DNA from: a virus | DNA length: 49,642 nucleotides | Virus record (IMG/VR): IMGVR_UViG_3300029987_000011 | Span: 1-49,642 of that record | Strand: one strand, 5' to 3' | Part shown: piece after piece, positions 7,126 through 15,538 of the stretch | How positions within the stretch are numbered: position 1 is the stretch's first letter | Layout: each line of letters begins with the position of its first letter | Position numbers and translations under genes: made by a program | Notes under the pieces: model-generated | Told to the model about the DNA's origin: nothing | Seen by the model: only the letters and a program-made list of their open reading frames with translations | Databases searched by the model: none

Positions 7126-10100
7126 GCGACGCGCCGCTCTTCCTCGATTTCGCCGACGACCTCGATCCGGCGGCGGTGTTCGCCAATGCCGCGTATTTGC
7201 TGCGCGACTACCAAAACGACTGTCTCGCCGCGATCAGCGCCGCCTGGGCCGAGGGCTTGTCGCGCATCCTCGCGGCCATGGCCACGGGTTGCGGCAAGTG
7301 TCTCGGCAGAGGGACGCCCATCCTGATGTTCGACGGATCAATCCGCAACGTCGAGGACGTGCGGAATGGCGAACAACTGATGGGGCCGGACTCGAAGCCG
7401 CGCAATGTGCTGTCGGTCTGCCGCGGATCGGAACGCCTTTTCCGTGTCGTCCCGACAAAAGGACAAGCTTACGTTGTCAACGAGAGTCATATCCTTTCGC
7501 TCAAGATCACAGGAAAGCGCCGGGTTTCGCTTGGGTGCGAGAAATTCGGTGGGGGCTCCATTGCCAATGTGAGTGTGTGCGACTACCTCGCCTCGTCCAA
7601 GAATTTCAAGCATTGCGCGAAAGGATGGAGGGTCGGAGTCGAGTTCAACGCTCGTGAGATTCATCCCGACCTGCCGCCTTATATCCTTGGGGTGTGGCTT
7701 GGGGATGGAGGTTCTAGGGGGGACGGATTTGCTACGTGCGATTGGGAAATAGCCTTTGCGCTCACTCAGTATGCGAAGTCATTAGGGCACCATATCCGTT
7801 GCGACCAAACCGGGGACAAGTGCCCGATGGTTCACGTCACGACACGAGTAAAGCCGGGCCGCGGAATCAGGAATAACCGCTTCAAGCGGGCACTGCATGA
7901 ATTGGGTCTTTTGGGCAACAAGCACGTTCCGTTCTCCTACAAGTCGAATACCCGCGCGGTCCGCTTGGAAGTGCTGGCTGGATTGCTCGACACTGACGGT
8001 CATCTCGGCAGTGGATCATGCTATGACTTTATCAATGCCAACGAGACAATTGCTGACGACGTTTGCTTTCTCGCGCGCTCGGTTGGACTCGCAGCCTACA
8101 AAACGCCCTGTCGGAAAACGTGCGGGAACAATGGAGTTTCCGGCGATTATTTCCGGGTCTGCGTTTCGGGAGAGACTAGCATCGTCCCTTGCCGGATCAA
8201 GCGACAGATCGCCCATTCACGTCGGCAGAAAAAGGATGCGCTTGTAACCGGGTTCACGGTCGAGCCTGTCGGGGTCGGCGACTACTATGGATTCGAAATC
8301 GACGGCGACCGCCTTTTCCTGCTTGGCGATTTCACGGTAACGCATAACACGATTATTTTCTCCCAGGTCGCGCGTGAGATGGTGGCGGCCGGCGGGCGCG
8401 TGCTGATCCTCGCGCATACCGAGGAACTGCTGGACCAGGCCGCCGACAAACTCGAACGGTCGACCGGCCTCGTGTCCGAGCGCGAGAAGGCGGCCGAGTC
8501 GGCGTCGCTCCAGGCTTCGGTGGTGATCGCGTCCGTGCAAACACTGACCAAGCACACCCGGCTTTGCGGATTCCCGGACGATCATTTTGCGCTCGTCGTC
8601 GTCGACGAGGCGCACCGGTCCCTCGCGCCCTCGTACCTGAAAATCCTGAATTATTTCCACTTCGGCCGTCAGTCGCTCGCGGCGGATTGGAAGGCACCGG
8701 CGGTCGGGGAACCCTACGCGCACAAAGCCAAAATCCTCGGCGTGACCGCGACGCCGGACCGCGGCGACAAGCGCAGCCTCGGCCGGTTCTATCAGCGCAT
8801 CGTGTTCGACTACGGGCTCCTGCCGGCCTGCCGTGCGGGCTACCTCGTGCGCCCGATCTCCGTCCAGATCCCGCTGCGCATTGATCTCCGCAACGTCAAA
8901 ATCAGCCGCTCGCCGCACGGTGCCGACTTCGACGCGAAGGAATTGTCTGTCCGCATTTCCCCGTTTCTCGGCGAGATTGCCCGGCATGTCTTCGCCCGGG
9001 CGGGGGACCGCAAAATCGTGCTGTTCCTGCCGGGGGTCGAAACCGCCCGGCTCATGTCCGAGGCGTTAAATGCCGCTGGCATGGTCGCGCAGTTCGTTTC
9101 GGGCGCCTGTACCGACCGCACGGAGAAAATGGCTTGGTTCGCCCGCGCTGGCCGGGGACACGCTATCTGCAACGCGATGCTGTTGACGGAAGGTTGGGAC
9201 TGCCCCGACGTGTCATGCGTGTGCGTCCTGCGTCCCACCAAGCTCGCGGGGCTGTACCGGCAATGCGTTGACGAGCAAACGGAGATACTGACGCGCGACG
9301 GCTGGAAGCGCGACGTTGCCGTAGGCGAGTCCGTCGCTGGCTTCGACATCCAGACCGGAAGCCTCAACTACGTGCCAGCGCAAGAGGTATTCCGCCGGCC
9401 GCTCGCGCCGGAGGAAAGGTTCGTCGCGATCAAGGCCCAGAGCTGCGATATTCGCGTCACGGAAAACCACCGGATGCTTTACGACCACGCTGGGCGGACC
9501 GGATGGAAATTCAAAGAAGCTGGCAATCTCGCCTCATTGCGAGACACCTCGATTCTACCGTGTGCGGGCGTTTGGGACGGAGCCGTAGGGGTTCCACTAA
9601 CCGACGACGAACTGAGCTTCATCGGCTGGGCAATGACCAACGCGCATATCAATGAGAAGACCGGGGGAATTGTGATTACCCAAGGCGAACATCGCCCGTG
9701 GCTTGAGCAAATCGAAACCTGCATCCGCGGATGCGGCTTCAAATTCACACAGACGAAGCGAGAGCGGCGCACCTCGCAATTCAAGTCAAACAGTCTGGAT
9801 GTTAATTGGACAATCTCACGCGGCGAACCGCGCGGCAGAGACAAGCACCTGCGCGGCTGGGGTGCCTTGGCTCCATGGCTCTCGAAAAGTTTCGCGGAAC
9901 CACTCATGTCCCTGTCGCCGGTTCAATTTGACGTGCTTATCGAGGCGATGCACTTGGCGCATGGGGCCAAGCAAGAGGGACAGACATGGACTCGGCGAAG
10001 CTATCACATCCACTGCGGGCGGCATCGGCAGCAGGCGGACCGGCTGCAAATCGTTGCGTTGCGGTGCGGCTGGCGCGCGACCGTATCAATCCACCAGTGG

Positions 10101-10949
10101 AATGGGCATGAGCAATTTATTGTCCGGCTCAAACGGCAAAACTTTGTCCGCGTGGGCGGTCATGTCGGAGATCGTCCGTCGTGGAAATTCGAGCCGGGAA
10201 CCGGTGAGCAATGTTGGTGCGTCAAAAACGAACTCGGCACGTTAGTAACTCGCCGAAACGGCAAGGTTGCCATCGTGGGGAATTGCGTTGGCCGCGGAAC
10301 CCGCACGCTGCCCGGCGTGCTGGATGGTCTGAATACCCGTGCCGAACGACTGTCTGCCATCGCAGCGTCTCAAAAACCCGACTTGATGATTCTTGATTTC
10401 CTCTGGCTGTCCGACCGGCTCGATCTGATCGAATCCGTCGACTTGGTAGCGGACCGGCCGGAGATCCGTGCAGCGATGAAAAAGGCGGTCGACTTGAAAA
10501 TGCAGGGGGGCGATTTGATCAGCCTGTTCGAAGTGGCCGAACACGATTTACTCAAATCGCTGGAAATCGCGGCCCGCAAACACGCCAAAAAGAATGCGCG
10601 TGTCATCGACCCGCTCGCCTGGGCGGTCAGCCTGGGCGACGACCAACTCCTCGGCTACGAACCGATTTCGCAATGGGACGAACTGCCGATGACGGCGCCG
10701 CAAGCCGCACTCCTCCACCGTAACGGCATCGACGCCGCCCCCGTCACCTGCCGCGGCATGGCCTCCAAGTTGATTGACCGGGTGGTGCAACGGCACCGCC
10801 TGGGGCTCTGCACCGTCAAGCAACTGGAACTGTTGACCCGGCTGGGCGTCGCCGATGCCGCGTTGTTATCGCGCGCGGAAGCGACGACCATGATCGGCTC
10901 CAACCTCGCAGACAAACGCGACCAACGAGCTTATGAGCGACTCCATTGA
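7122..10949 (+). CDS. SF2 DEAD/DEAH-box helicase precursor containing two inteins
   Basis: 1275-aa precursor: 585 aa of helicase interrupted by two inteins. Extein motifs in order: Q-like/N-terminal RDYQ, motif I MATGCGK|T (split by intein 1), Ia AHTEELL, II VVVDEAHR, III GVTATPDR, IV KIVLFLP, V LTEGWDCPDV, VI YRQ|CVGRGTR (split by intein 2). The C-terminal ~200 residues are family-specific. This layout fits RadD/UvsW-like SF2 translocases that remodel branched DNA. Neither half of the split P-loop or motif VI can work unspliced, so both inteins must be removed for activity. It sits between small early genes and the replicative ATPase, with an ATGA overlap upstream and a 17-base overlap downstream. 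Confidence 0.9.
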   Translation: MSDAPLFLDFADDLDPAAVFANAAYLLRDYQNDCLAAISAAWAEGLSRILAAMATGCGKCLGRGTPILMFDGSIRNVEDVRNGEQLMGPDSKPRNVLSVCRGSERLFRVVPTKGQAYVVNESHILSLKITGKRRVSLGCEKFGGGSIANVSVCDYLASSKNFKHCAKGWRVGVEFNAREIHPDLPPYILGVWLGDGGSRGDGFATCDWEIAFALTQYAKSLGHHIRCDQTGDKCPMVHVTTRVKPGRGIRNNRFKRALHELGLLGNKHVPFSYKSNTRAVRLEVLAGLLDTDGHLGSGSCYDFINANETIADDVCFLARSVGLAAYKTPCRKTCGNNGVSGDYFRVCVSGETSIVPCRIKRQIAHSRRQKKDALVTGFTVEPVGVGDYYGFEIDGDRLFLLGDFTVTHNTIIFSQVAREMVAAGGRVLILAHTEELLDQAADKLERSTGLVSEREKAAESASLQASVVIASVQTLTKHTRLCGFPDDHFALVVVDEAHRSLAPSYLKILNYFHFGRQSLAADWKAPAVGEPYAHKAKILGVTATPDRGDKRSLGRFYQRIVFDYGLLPACRAGYLVRPISVQIPLRIDLRNVKISRSPHGADFDAKELSVRISPFLGEIARHVFARAGDRKIVLFLPGVETARLMSEALNAAGMVAQFVSGACTDRTEKMAWFARAGRGHAICNAMLLTEGWDCPDVSCVCVLRPTKLAGLYRQCVDEQTEILTRDGWKRDVAVGESVAGFDIQTGSLNYVPAQEVFRRPLAPEERFVAIKAQSCDIRVTENHRMLYDHAGRTGWKFKEAGNLASLRDTSILPCAGVWDGAVGVPLTDDELSFIGWAMTNAHINEKTGGIVITQGEHRPWLEQIETCIRGCGFKFTQTKRERRTSQFKSNSLDVNWTISRGEPRGRDKHLRGWGALAPWLSKSFAEPLMSLSPVQFDVLIEAMHLAHGAKQEGQTWTRRSYHIHCGRHRQQADRLQIVALRCGWRATVSIHQWNGHEQFIVRLKRQNFVRVGGHVGDRPSWKFEPGTGEQCWCVKNELGTLVTRRNGKVAIVGNCVGRGTRTLPGVLDGLNTRAERLSAIAASQKPDLMILDFLWLSDRLDLIESVDLVADRPEIRAAMKKAVDLKMQGGDLISLFEVAEHDLLKSLEIAARKHAKKNARVIDPLAWAVSLGDDQLLGYEPISQWDELPMTAPQAALLHRNGIDAAPVTCRGMASKLIDRVVQRHRLGLCTVKQLELLTRLGVADAALLSRAEATTMIGSNLADKRDQRAYERLH
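7299..8348 (+). mobile_element. Intein 1 (350 aa, LAGLIDADG homing endonuclease type) in the helicase P-loop
   Basis: Starts with Cys (CLGRGTPILM, splicing block A), has block-B-like NESH, and ends FTVTHN followed by Thr as the +1 extein residue, all hallmarks of class 1 inteins. Excision rejoins GCGK with T to restore Walker A. The middle holds two LAGLIDADG-type motifs, ILGVWLGDGG and LAGLLDTDGH, both with their acidic residues, so the homing endonuclease looks intact. Insertion between K and T/S of a P-loop is a recurrent intein site in ATPases. Confidence 0.93.
9264..10283 (+). mobile_element. Intein 2 (340 aa) in helicase motif VI, endonuclease apparently degenerate
   Basis: Begins with Cys (CVDEQTEILTRDGW, block A), carries a block B TENH, and ends VAIVGN with Cys as +1 residue (CVGRGTR). 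The penultimate residue is Gly instead of the usual His, a known minority variant. The central region aligns by eye with LAGLIDADG motifs but both catalytic aspartate positions are changed: FIGWAMTNAHI (Asn where Asp is expected) and LIEAMHLAHGAK (His where Asp is expected). So splicing residues are kept while the endonuclease is probably dead. Confidence 0.9.
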
Positions 10950-12753
10950 TGATTTTGATTTTGCCGACGATCCGCCGGCCGATCCGCCCCTCCATCTTGT
11001 TCCTCCCGAGATTGAGCCGCCGGTCGTGTGGGAACACAGCAGCGACCCAGGCCAGAATGGCTTTGCGCTGTACGAAACGGCGGCGAACGCCACGAACGGG
11101 CACGCGCGGCCCGAACTCTTCAGCATGACCGCGGAACGCAACGTGATTTCCTGCTGCGCGCTCGACGGCGCCGATGTCATCCGCCGCTGCCTGCAAGCCG
11201 GTTTGTCGCCCGCTTCCTTTTACTTCGCCGCTCATGGGGTGATCTTCCGTTGTCTGCTCCGACTCTACGAACGAAACGCGGCGCTCATCGACGCGTCGTT
11301 ATTGTACGAGGAGCTGTTGAAAACCGGAGAACTGGACGCGGCCGGCGGCCAGCCGGTGTTGACGGAAGCGACCGCACCCATGCCGACGACCATTCAAGCC
11401 GGCTATTATATCGAACAGGTCCACCGGTATGCGGTGATGCGGGCATTTGTCCGTACCGCCGGCTCCCTCGTCGAAGAATGTTACAACCATTCCGGGGACA
11501 TCACGGAGTTTGCCGCTTCAGCCGAGGCGGCCATTGCGCAGGTCGTCCGCACGGCGCGCGAGGCGAAAGCGGTGGGGGTGCTAACGCCGCTCCTTGATTA
11601 CCACTACCCGGAGACGGATGACCCCGGCATCTTGCTCGGCAGTGACGACTATCTCGGCCGCGGCGGCGGCATGTTGTTCGTGAGCTATGCGGGCATCGGC
11701 AAATCCTCGCTCATCATGGACGCATGTTTACAGTGGGCGCTCGGACGGCCCTGGATGGGGCTCCGCAGCAACGGACCGCTGCGCTGTCTCATTATTCAAT
11801 CCGAGGACTCCGCCCGGTATCTCGGCAAGGTTGCCGATTCCTTCGCGTTTTTCGAGGAACTGACCGCCGCGGAAATTGAGCAAGTCCGGCGCAATTGCGT
11901 CACGATCCAGCTTCGCGGCATCAGTGGCGCCGAGTTTTTCGCCGAGCTGCGACGGCTCCTCGACATTTATAATCCTGATTTGCTCGTGATCAATCCGCTC
12001 TACCTTTTCGCCGAGGGTGACATCGCGAAATCGGAAGACATTCAACCGTTCCTCCGGCAACTCGACGCGCTGAACCCGATGCGCTTCGGTACGATCCTCG
12101 TTCACCACACCGGCAAACCCGCCGCGAAGGGCAACAACGGGAAGCGCGCAGAGCTGGAAAATTGGGAGACGACGTACATGGGTTTCGGTTCGAGCTATCT
12201 GGCCAACTGGCCGCGCTGTTCCTGCATGCTCATGCCGAAAGCCGGCTCAGGCTCCCGCTTCGCGCTGAAGCTCGGCAAGGGCGCACCAAATGCCGGCATC
12301 ACGCGCCAGGTGCCGCAAGGTGCCGGCTACCGGCTGGAATCCGTGAATCACATCAATATCCGGTACAGCTCCCGCCAGGTGCTCGTTAACGGGGTGGGGA
12401 AAAAATCCTACTATTGGGAACTCGACGAGGATCAGAGCGAAGAGTCGGTCGAGGACAAAGCGCAGGTTGAGGGCGCGAAAAAGCGAAAGCGGAGAACGGA
12501 CTATCCGGCCATCTCGTTCCGCGATGTATTCATGCGCGTCTGCCCTTCCTTCGAAAAACGGGAAAGTTTCTCTGCGATTAGGAAGGAAGCCGTCGAGAAA
12601 AAGGGCGAGCAGGTTAAAGGCGGCGTTTTTGTACGGGTCATGCGAGAAGCGATCGACGAAGGACTACTCATAAAATACCCCGACGATGGGATGTACTACT
12701 GTTCACCGTTTCTGATCGGAGAATTGCCGCTGCCACCGCCAGAGAGTAGTTGA
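10933..12753 (+). CDS. DnaB-N-domain / RecA-like (RepA-type) replicative ATPase
   Basis: 606 aa. After an acidic, Pro-rich N-terminal tail (1-60), residues ~66-165 match the DnaB N-terminal helical domain (AERNVISCCALDG…). A RecA-type ATPase follows: Walker A YAGIGKSSL at ~252-260, a Walker-B strand PDLLVINPL (Asn where Asp is usual), and LVHHTGKP as the later sensor motif, all typical of the AAA_25/RepA group. The C-terminal part has a basic linker (KKRKRRTD) and a winged-helix-like end. Probably the phage replicative helicase or helicase loader, acting at the origin. It overlaps the helicase gene by 17 bases. Confidence 0.82.
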   Translation: MSDSIDDFDFADDPPADPPLHLVPPEIEPPVVWEHSSDPGQNGFALYETAANATNGHARPELFSMTAERNVISCCALDGADVIRRCLQAGLSPASFYFAAHGVIFRCLLRLYERNAALIDASLLYEELLKTGELDAAGGQPVLTEATAPMPTTIQAGYYIEQVHRYAVMRAFVRTAGSLVEECYNHSGDITEFAASAEAAIAQVVRTAREAKAVGVLTPLLDYHYPETDDPGILLGSDDYLGRGGGMLFVSYAGIGKSSLIMDACLQWALGRPWMGLRSNGPLRCLIIQSEDSARYLGKVADSFAFFEELTAAEIEQVRRNCVTIQLRGISGAEFFAELRRLLDIYNPDLLVINPLYLFAEGDIAKSEDIQPFLRQLDALNPMRFGTILVHHTGKPAAKGNNGKRAELENWETTYMGFGSSYLANWPRCSCMLMPKAGSGSRFALKLGKGAPNAGITRQVPQGAGYRLESVNHINIRYSSRQVLVNGVGKKSYYWELDEDQSEESVEDKAQVEGAKKRKRRTDYPAISFRDVFMRVCPSFEKRESFSAIRKEAVEKKGEQVKGGVFVRVMREAIDEGLLIKYPDDGMYYCSPFLIGELPLPPPESS

Positions 12754-12784
12754 GTTCATAACGGTTTGGCCGATAGTGAGTGGG

Positions 12785-13042
12785 ATGCAACGCGCTCAAC
12801 TCATCTCCCTCGCCATGGCGGAACTCGGAAAATCCCGCTCGCCTAAAAAGCTCGCGGCGGTAACAGCCAACGCCCGCAAGGCCACCGCCGCGCGCTCTAT
12901 CCCTGACGCCGAAATGGAAAAAGCATACCTCTCCGTGCGGGGCGGACACGTTGCACTCAGCGTCGCCGCGCGCACGGCCGGGTGCAGTTATTACCGGCTC
13001 CGCGATTACTATCAGGCGCGGACGTTGGAGGACGCCAAATGA
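12785..13042 (+). CDS. Small basic helical protein with possible HTH
   Basis: 85 aa from ATG 12785 (GTG 12776 in frame is an alternative). Basic N-terminus (GKSRSPKKLAAVTANARKAT) and a C-terminal half that could be an HTH (GGHVALSVAARTAGCSYYRLRDYY). Its stop overlaps the next start by ATGA. Function unknown. Confidence 0.55.
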   Translation: MQRAQLISLAMAELGKSRSPKKLAAVTANARKATAARSIPDAEMEKAYLSVRGGHVALSVAARTAGCSYYRLRDYYQARTLEDAK

Positions 13043-13278
13043 GCATTCCAATTGACGATCCAAACTACATAAACCGGAAAGTGTGCCGGTCTCTATTTTG
13101 GATCTGCATGGGCCTGTTGCTGATTTTTAGTGTCTGCGCGTTTTACGCGCCGCTGTCTCCGTACTGGCAGTCATGCGCTGGTCTGGCGATGGTCTGCTCA
13201 GCGGCGCTCGCCGTCGGTTCAGCCCTCGAATGGCACAACGGGCCAACGTCGGCCGCAAAAAAGCCGGGCACCAAGTAA
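13039..13278 (+). CDS. Small two-helix membrane protein
   Basis: 79 aa with two hydrophobic segments, roughly residues 18-36 (FWICMGLLLIFSVCAFYA) and 42-60 (SCAGLAMVCSAALAVGSA), and a basic C-terminus (AAKKPGTK). Last gene of the rightward early operon. It could be a superinfection-exclusion or holin-like protein, but there is no direct evidence. Confidence 0.6.
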   Translation: MSIPIDDPNYINRKVCRSLFWICMGLLLIFSVCAFYAPLSPYWQSCAGLAMVCSAALAVGSALEWHNGPTSAAKKPGTK

Positions 13279-13288
13279 GGCGCCCGGC
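13257..13288 (-). terminator. Terminator of the integrase gene
   Basis: On the minus strand a 7-bp GC stem (GCCGGGC/GCCCGGC, 13263-13288, loop of 12) is followed by six T. It lies 17 bases past the integrase stop and overlaps the last codons of the convergent membrane-protein gene, so it separates the two convergent transcripts. Confidence 0.8.
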
Positions 13289-13304
13289 TCGGGGTGGAGG
13301 GGAA

Positions 13305-14465
13305 TTATGCGGCTGGCATGGCGGCGGTCGTGATGTCAGGCAGGAGGGCAAGAGCTGCCCGCTTGAGGTTCGGAGCGACTTTGGTGTAAATCTGAGACAT
13401 TGCTTCACTGTCATGCCCTACAATATCCATTGCGGTTGTCCGACTCACGCCGGCGTTTATAAGTTCCGAAGTGGTCGAGTATCGTAGTGAGTGAAACGAC
13501 AATTCATTTCTTGTTCGCGGTCCAGAAAGCCCAACCCCCGTGGATTTGTGGGAAAGCGGGCGCGCTTTGGTCAGTCCTGCTTTAACGAGCAGATCATGGA
13601 AGGAATCACTAAGTTGAGTTGTGACCTTAGTTTTCTCCACGATGGCAAAAGCTCGGGGGAAAATCGGATCGTGGGGCTTGTTGCTCATGTTGATTTTCAA
13701 CCACTGCGCCAGCGGTTCCGCCAGTGGCACGCTCATGTGTCGGCCCTTTTTTGAAGACTTAAATTCGATCATGCCTTGCGCGAGATTGACTTTGCGCATC
13801 GTCATCTCGGCGATGTCCTTTAGCCGAGGTCCAAGATAAAAACCGGCGACGATCATACCTTGCCATTCGTGGTCAGCGACCGCGAACACTCGGCGGAGTT
13901 CGTCCAGCGTGAACCCGCGACGGACGGTTTCTTCGGTTTTTAATGACTGCACTTTTGTCCCAACATTGTCAGGGACCAGTTCTTCGCGCCATGCCGCTTG
14001 CAGCAAAACTCTGATGCTTTTCAGCTTGTTGTTGGCGGTCCGCGCAGTGGATTTGGCTGCGCTTTCGTTTCGAAAGTCCTCAACATTCTTTCGCGAAATA
14101 TACATCAATGGTTGATCGGCAATCGGGCCGAGAAAATCGCGAAATTCAGTTAGGTGATTGCGGTAGGTTACGAGACTAGAATAGGCGAGTTCGCCTTCCC
14201 TGCGCTTGAGCCAAAGTGCCAAGTAATCACGCAATGTCGTTTGATCTAATGCGGCATTATGAAGATCCAGGGCGAAATCCGATAAGACGCGCCGCATTTG
14301 TGAAACGGTTTGCCTGTTCAGGTAAACCCTCTCTAGCTCGTCGGCCATGCGTTGCGCGATTTTCCTGTCCGTCGTTTTAGTGGAGCGTTGTTTTTTTTCA
14401 CCGCCCGCATTGCGGAAACATGCGTACCAAAATTGGGTGCCCGGTTTGAGTCGAATTGAAGCCAT
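13305..14465 (-). CDS. int: Tyrosine recombinase (phage integrase)
   Basis: 386 aa. N-terminal part has arm-binding character (FWYACFRNAGGEKKQRSTKT), then a core-binding SAM-like domain (~75-160), then the catalytic domain with all conserved residues visible: Arg in LGPRLKDI, Lys in FKSSKKGR, H-x-x-R in FHSLRYSTT, and the final H…Y in VGHDSEAMSQIYTKV. It catalyses site-specific integration into and excision from the host chromosome. It is transcribed toward the early operon from next to attP (14466-14680), and the excisionase-like gene lies beyond attP in the opposite orientation. Confidence 0.95.
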   Translation of the reverse strand: MASIRLKPGTQFWYACFRNAGGEKKQRSTKTTDRKIAQRMADELERVYLNRQTVSQMRRVLSDFALDLHNAALDQTTLRDYLALWLKRREGELAYSSLVTYRNHLTEFRDFLGPIADQPLMYISRKNVEDFRNESAAKSTARTANNKLKSIRVLLQAAWREELVPDNVGTKVQSLKTEETVRRGFTLDELRRVFAVADHEWQGMIVAGFYLGPRLKDIAEMTMRKVNLAQGMIEFKSSKKGRHMSVPLAEPLAQWLKINMSNKPHDPIFPRAFAIVEKTKVTTQLSDSFHDLLVKAGLTKARPLSHKSTGVGLSGPRTRNELSFHSLRYSTTSELINAGVSRTTAMDIVGHDSEAMSQIYTKVAPNLKRAALALLPDITTAAMPAA

Positions 14466-14680
14466 AGGACTGACAACCGTACTGGCAACCGCAATGCTGT
14501 CAATCGCGCTTTTGGCGCTTTGCTCTCATAGGTAAACCGAGATTGCTAGTGGTCTAGCTGAAATCGGGGGTTCGAATCTCCCAGTGTCCACCGATTCCAT
14601 AAGCTGTGTAATTAGAGCTTGTTATGATTTATGAGTGATTCGGAAAAGGCCAAACTGACAACCAACCTGACAACATTACA
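14466..14680. other. Putative attP: tRNA 3'-end core flanked by paired arm-type repeats
   Basis: Just upstream of int the plus strand at 14566-14592 reads as the 3' end of a tRNA gene: T-stem GGGGG/CTCCC with loop TTCGAAT, acceptor strand AGTGTCC, discriminator A, then CCG. The rest of a tRNA is absent, as expected for an attP core copied from a host tRNA gene. Nonamer repeats flank it: CTGACAACC at 14470-14478 and CTGGCAACC at 14482-14490 on one side, CTGACAACC at 14655-14663 and CTGACAACA at 14667-14675 on the other. Both pairs have the same 12-nt spacing, as expected for integrase arm sites. Confidence 0.8.
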
Positions 14681-14752
14681 CCCGTGGTTTTGCAGAGGCG
14701 TCGTTTGCAATTGGCGCGATAGGGGCGATGAATTCGGCACGTCCGAAACAGC

Positions 14753-14797
14753 ACCCTACGCGTAGGGTCGCGGTAGGGTGCCGTAGGGTCGTAGGGT
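14753..14797. repeat. GTAGGGT repeat cluster between attP and the Xis-like gene
   Basis: The heptamer GTAGGGT occurs at 14762, 14773, 14783 and 14791, and its inverse ACCCTAC at 14753-14759. The first two units form a CCCTACGCGTAGGG palindrome. Spacings of 11, 10 and 8 place most copies on one face of the helix. Likely binding sites for Xis or a regulator. The remaining DNA from 14681 to 15029 shows no convincing gene. Confidence 0.6.
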
Positions 14798-15029
14798 GTC
14801 CGTTCGCACGTACTTGTGCGGTAGGTCGGAACCTCGTCGAGGTCATTATGGCGATCGATTGCGCTAAGCCAAGACGCCGCGACAGAACACGGACTTGATT
14901 GGTCCCAACTCCGCGAGCTGCCCTTCAAGGGGATTTTTGACTGGGTGGACTGGTCGACAAAAAAAATCATTTCTGCCTAGGCAAGGTTGGCATTCGTTGC
15001 CCACGACTGCCGATGCATTTGTGCGCAAG

Positions 15030-15293
15030 ATGGCGCGCGTGAAAACCATCAAAACAGTAGGATCGAATTCCGACCCGCTGAACGCAGTAAACACGGACGG
15101 GGTTGCCCCGGGCCAGTCAGAGACACTTGTGACCGATTTGATGTTGGCCCGGCAGCTCTCGATTTCCCGGCGATTCGTTCACACTCTACGCGCCCGAGGT
15201 GACCTCGTGGCTGTCAGGCTCGGAACTGCGCTACGCTTCCCGCTTCAAAAAAACTTGGCCCGTATCATGGCGGCGGGAGGGACCAACAAATGA
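15030..15293 (+). CDS. Excisionase-like winged-helix protein
   Basis: 87 aa from ATG 15030; the open frame extends up to 14895 but the upstream part looks non-coding. Residues ~35-75 (LVTDLMLARQLSISRRFVHT… LVAVRLGTALRFPL) have the 'HTH then wing' pattern of excisionase/MerR-like small proteins, which read a DNA site and bend it. Position beside attP, opposite to int, supports a role as recombination directionality factor. A short frame follows with an ATGA overlap. Confidence 0.65.
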   Translation: MARVKTIKTVGSNSDPLNAVNTDGVAPGQSETLVTDLMLARQLSISRRFVHTLRARGDLVAVRLGTALRFPLQKNLARIMAAGGTNK

Positions 15294-15469
15294 GCCTCCC
15301 GAAAAAGAAAAAACCGAACCCCGATTTACGGTCGGGGCTCGGCGGTAAAAAAACTGATCACTCGGGACTCGGTGTACAGAAGCAGAAAGGCGCCGCGGGG
15401 TCAACTGCCGGTCTGTCCTGCCCGCCCGATAGCCTCAACCGTGAGCACTGCGGGCGTGAAGGCTGGTGA
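15290..15469 (+). CDS. Possible short protein coupled to the Xis-like gene
   Basis: 59 codons, beginning in an ATGA overlap with the Xis-like gene (N-terminus MSLPKKKKPNPDLRSGLGGK; C-terminus ends HCGREGW). It contains the DNA that forms the leftward late terminator, which argues against strong constraint on the protein. Kept at low confidence because of the coupling only. Confidence 0.3.
   Translation: MSLPKKKKPNPDLRSGLGGKKTDHSGLGVQKQKGAAGSTAGLSCPPDSLNREHCGREGW
15302..15342 (-). terminator. Strong terminator of the leftward late operon
   Basis: On the minus strand an 11-bp stem (one G-T wobble) at 15314-15342 with a 7-nt loop is followed by TTTTTTCTTTTT. It lies about 200 bases beyond the stop of the 2008-aa virion protein and is well placed to stop late transcription before it enters the attP region. 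Confidence 0.85.
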
Positions 15470-15502
15470 CGGGTTGCCGGCCGTCGAGCCCGCGATAACC
15501 TC

Positions 15503-15536
15503 GCGACATGTCGCGAACCTGTCGCCAACGTGTCGC
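15503..15536. repeat. TGTCGC repeats with an 11-nt period and a 12-bp palindrome
   Basis: Immediately past the late operon's last stop codon, TGTCGC occurs at 15509, 15520 and 15531, one per helical turn, and the first is half of a perfect 12-bp palindrome (15503-15514). This could be a protein-binding array. No gene is seen between 15470 and 15538. Confidence 0.5.
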
Positions 15537-15538
15537 GG

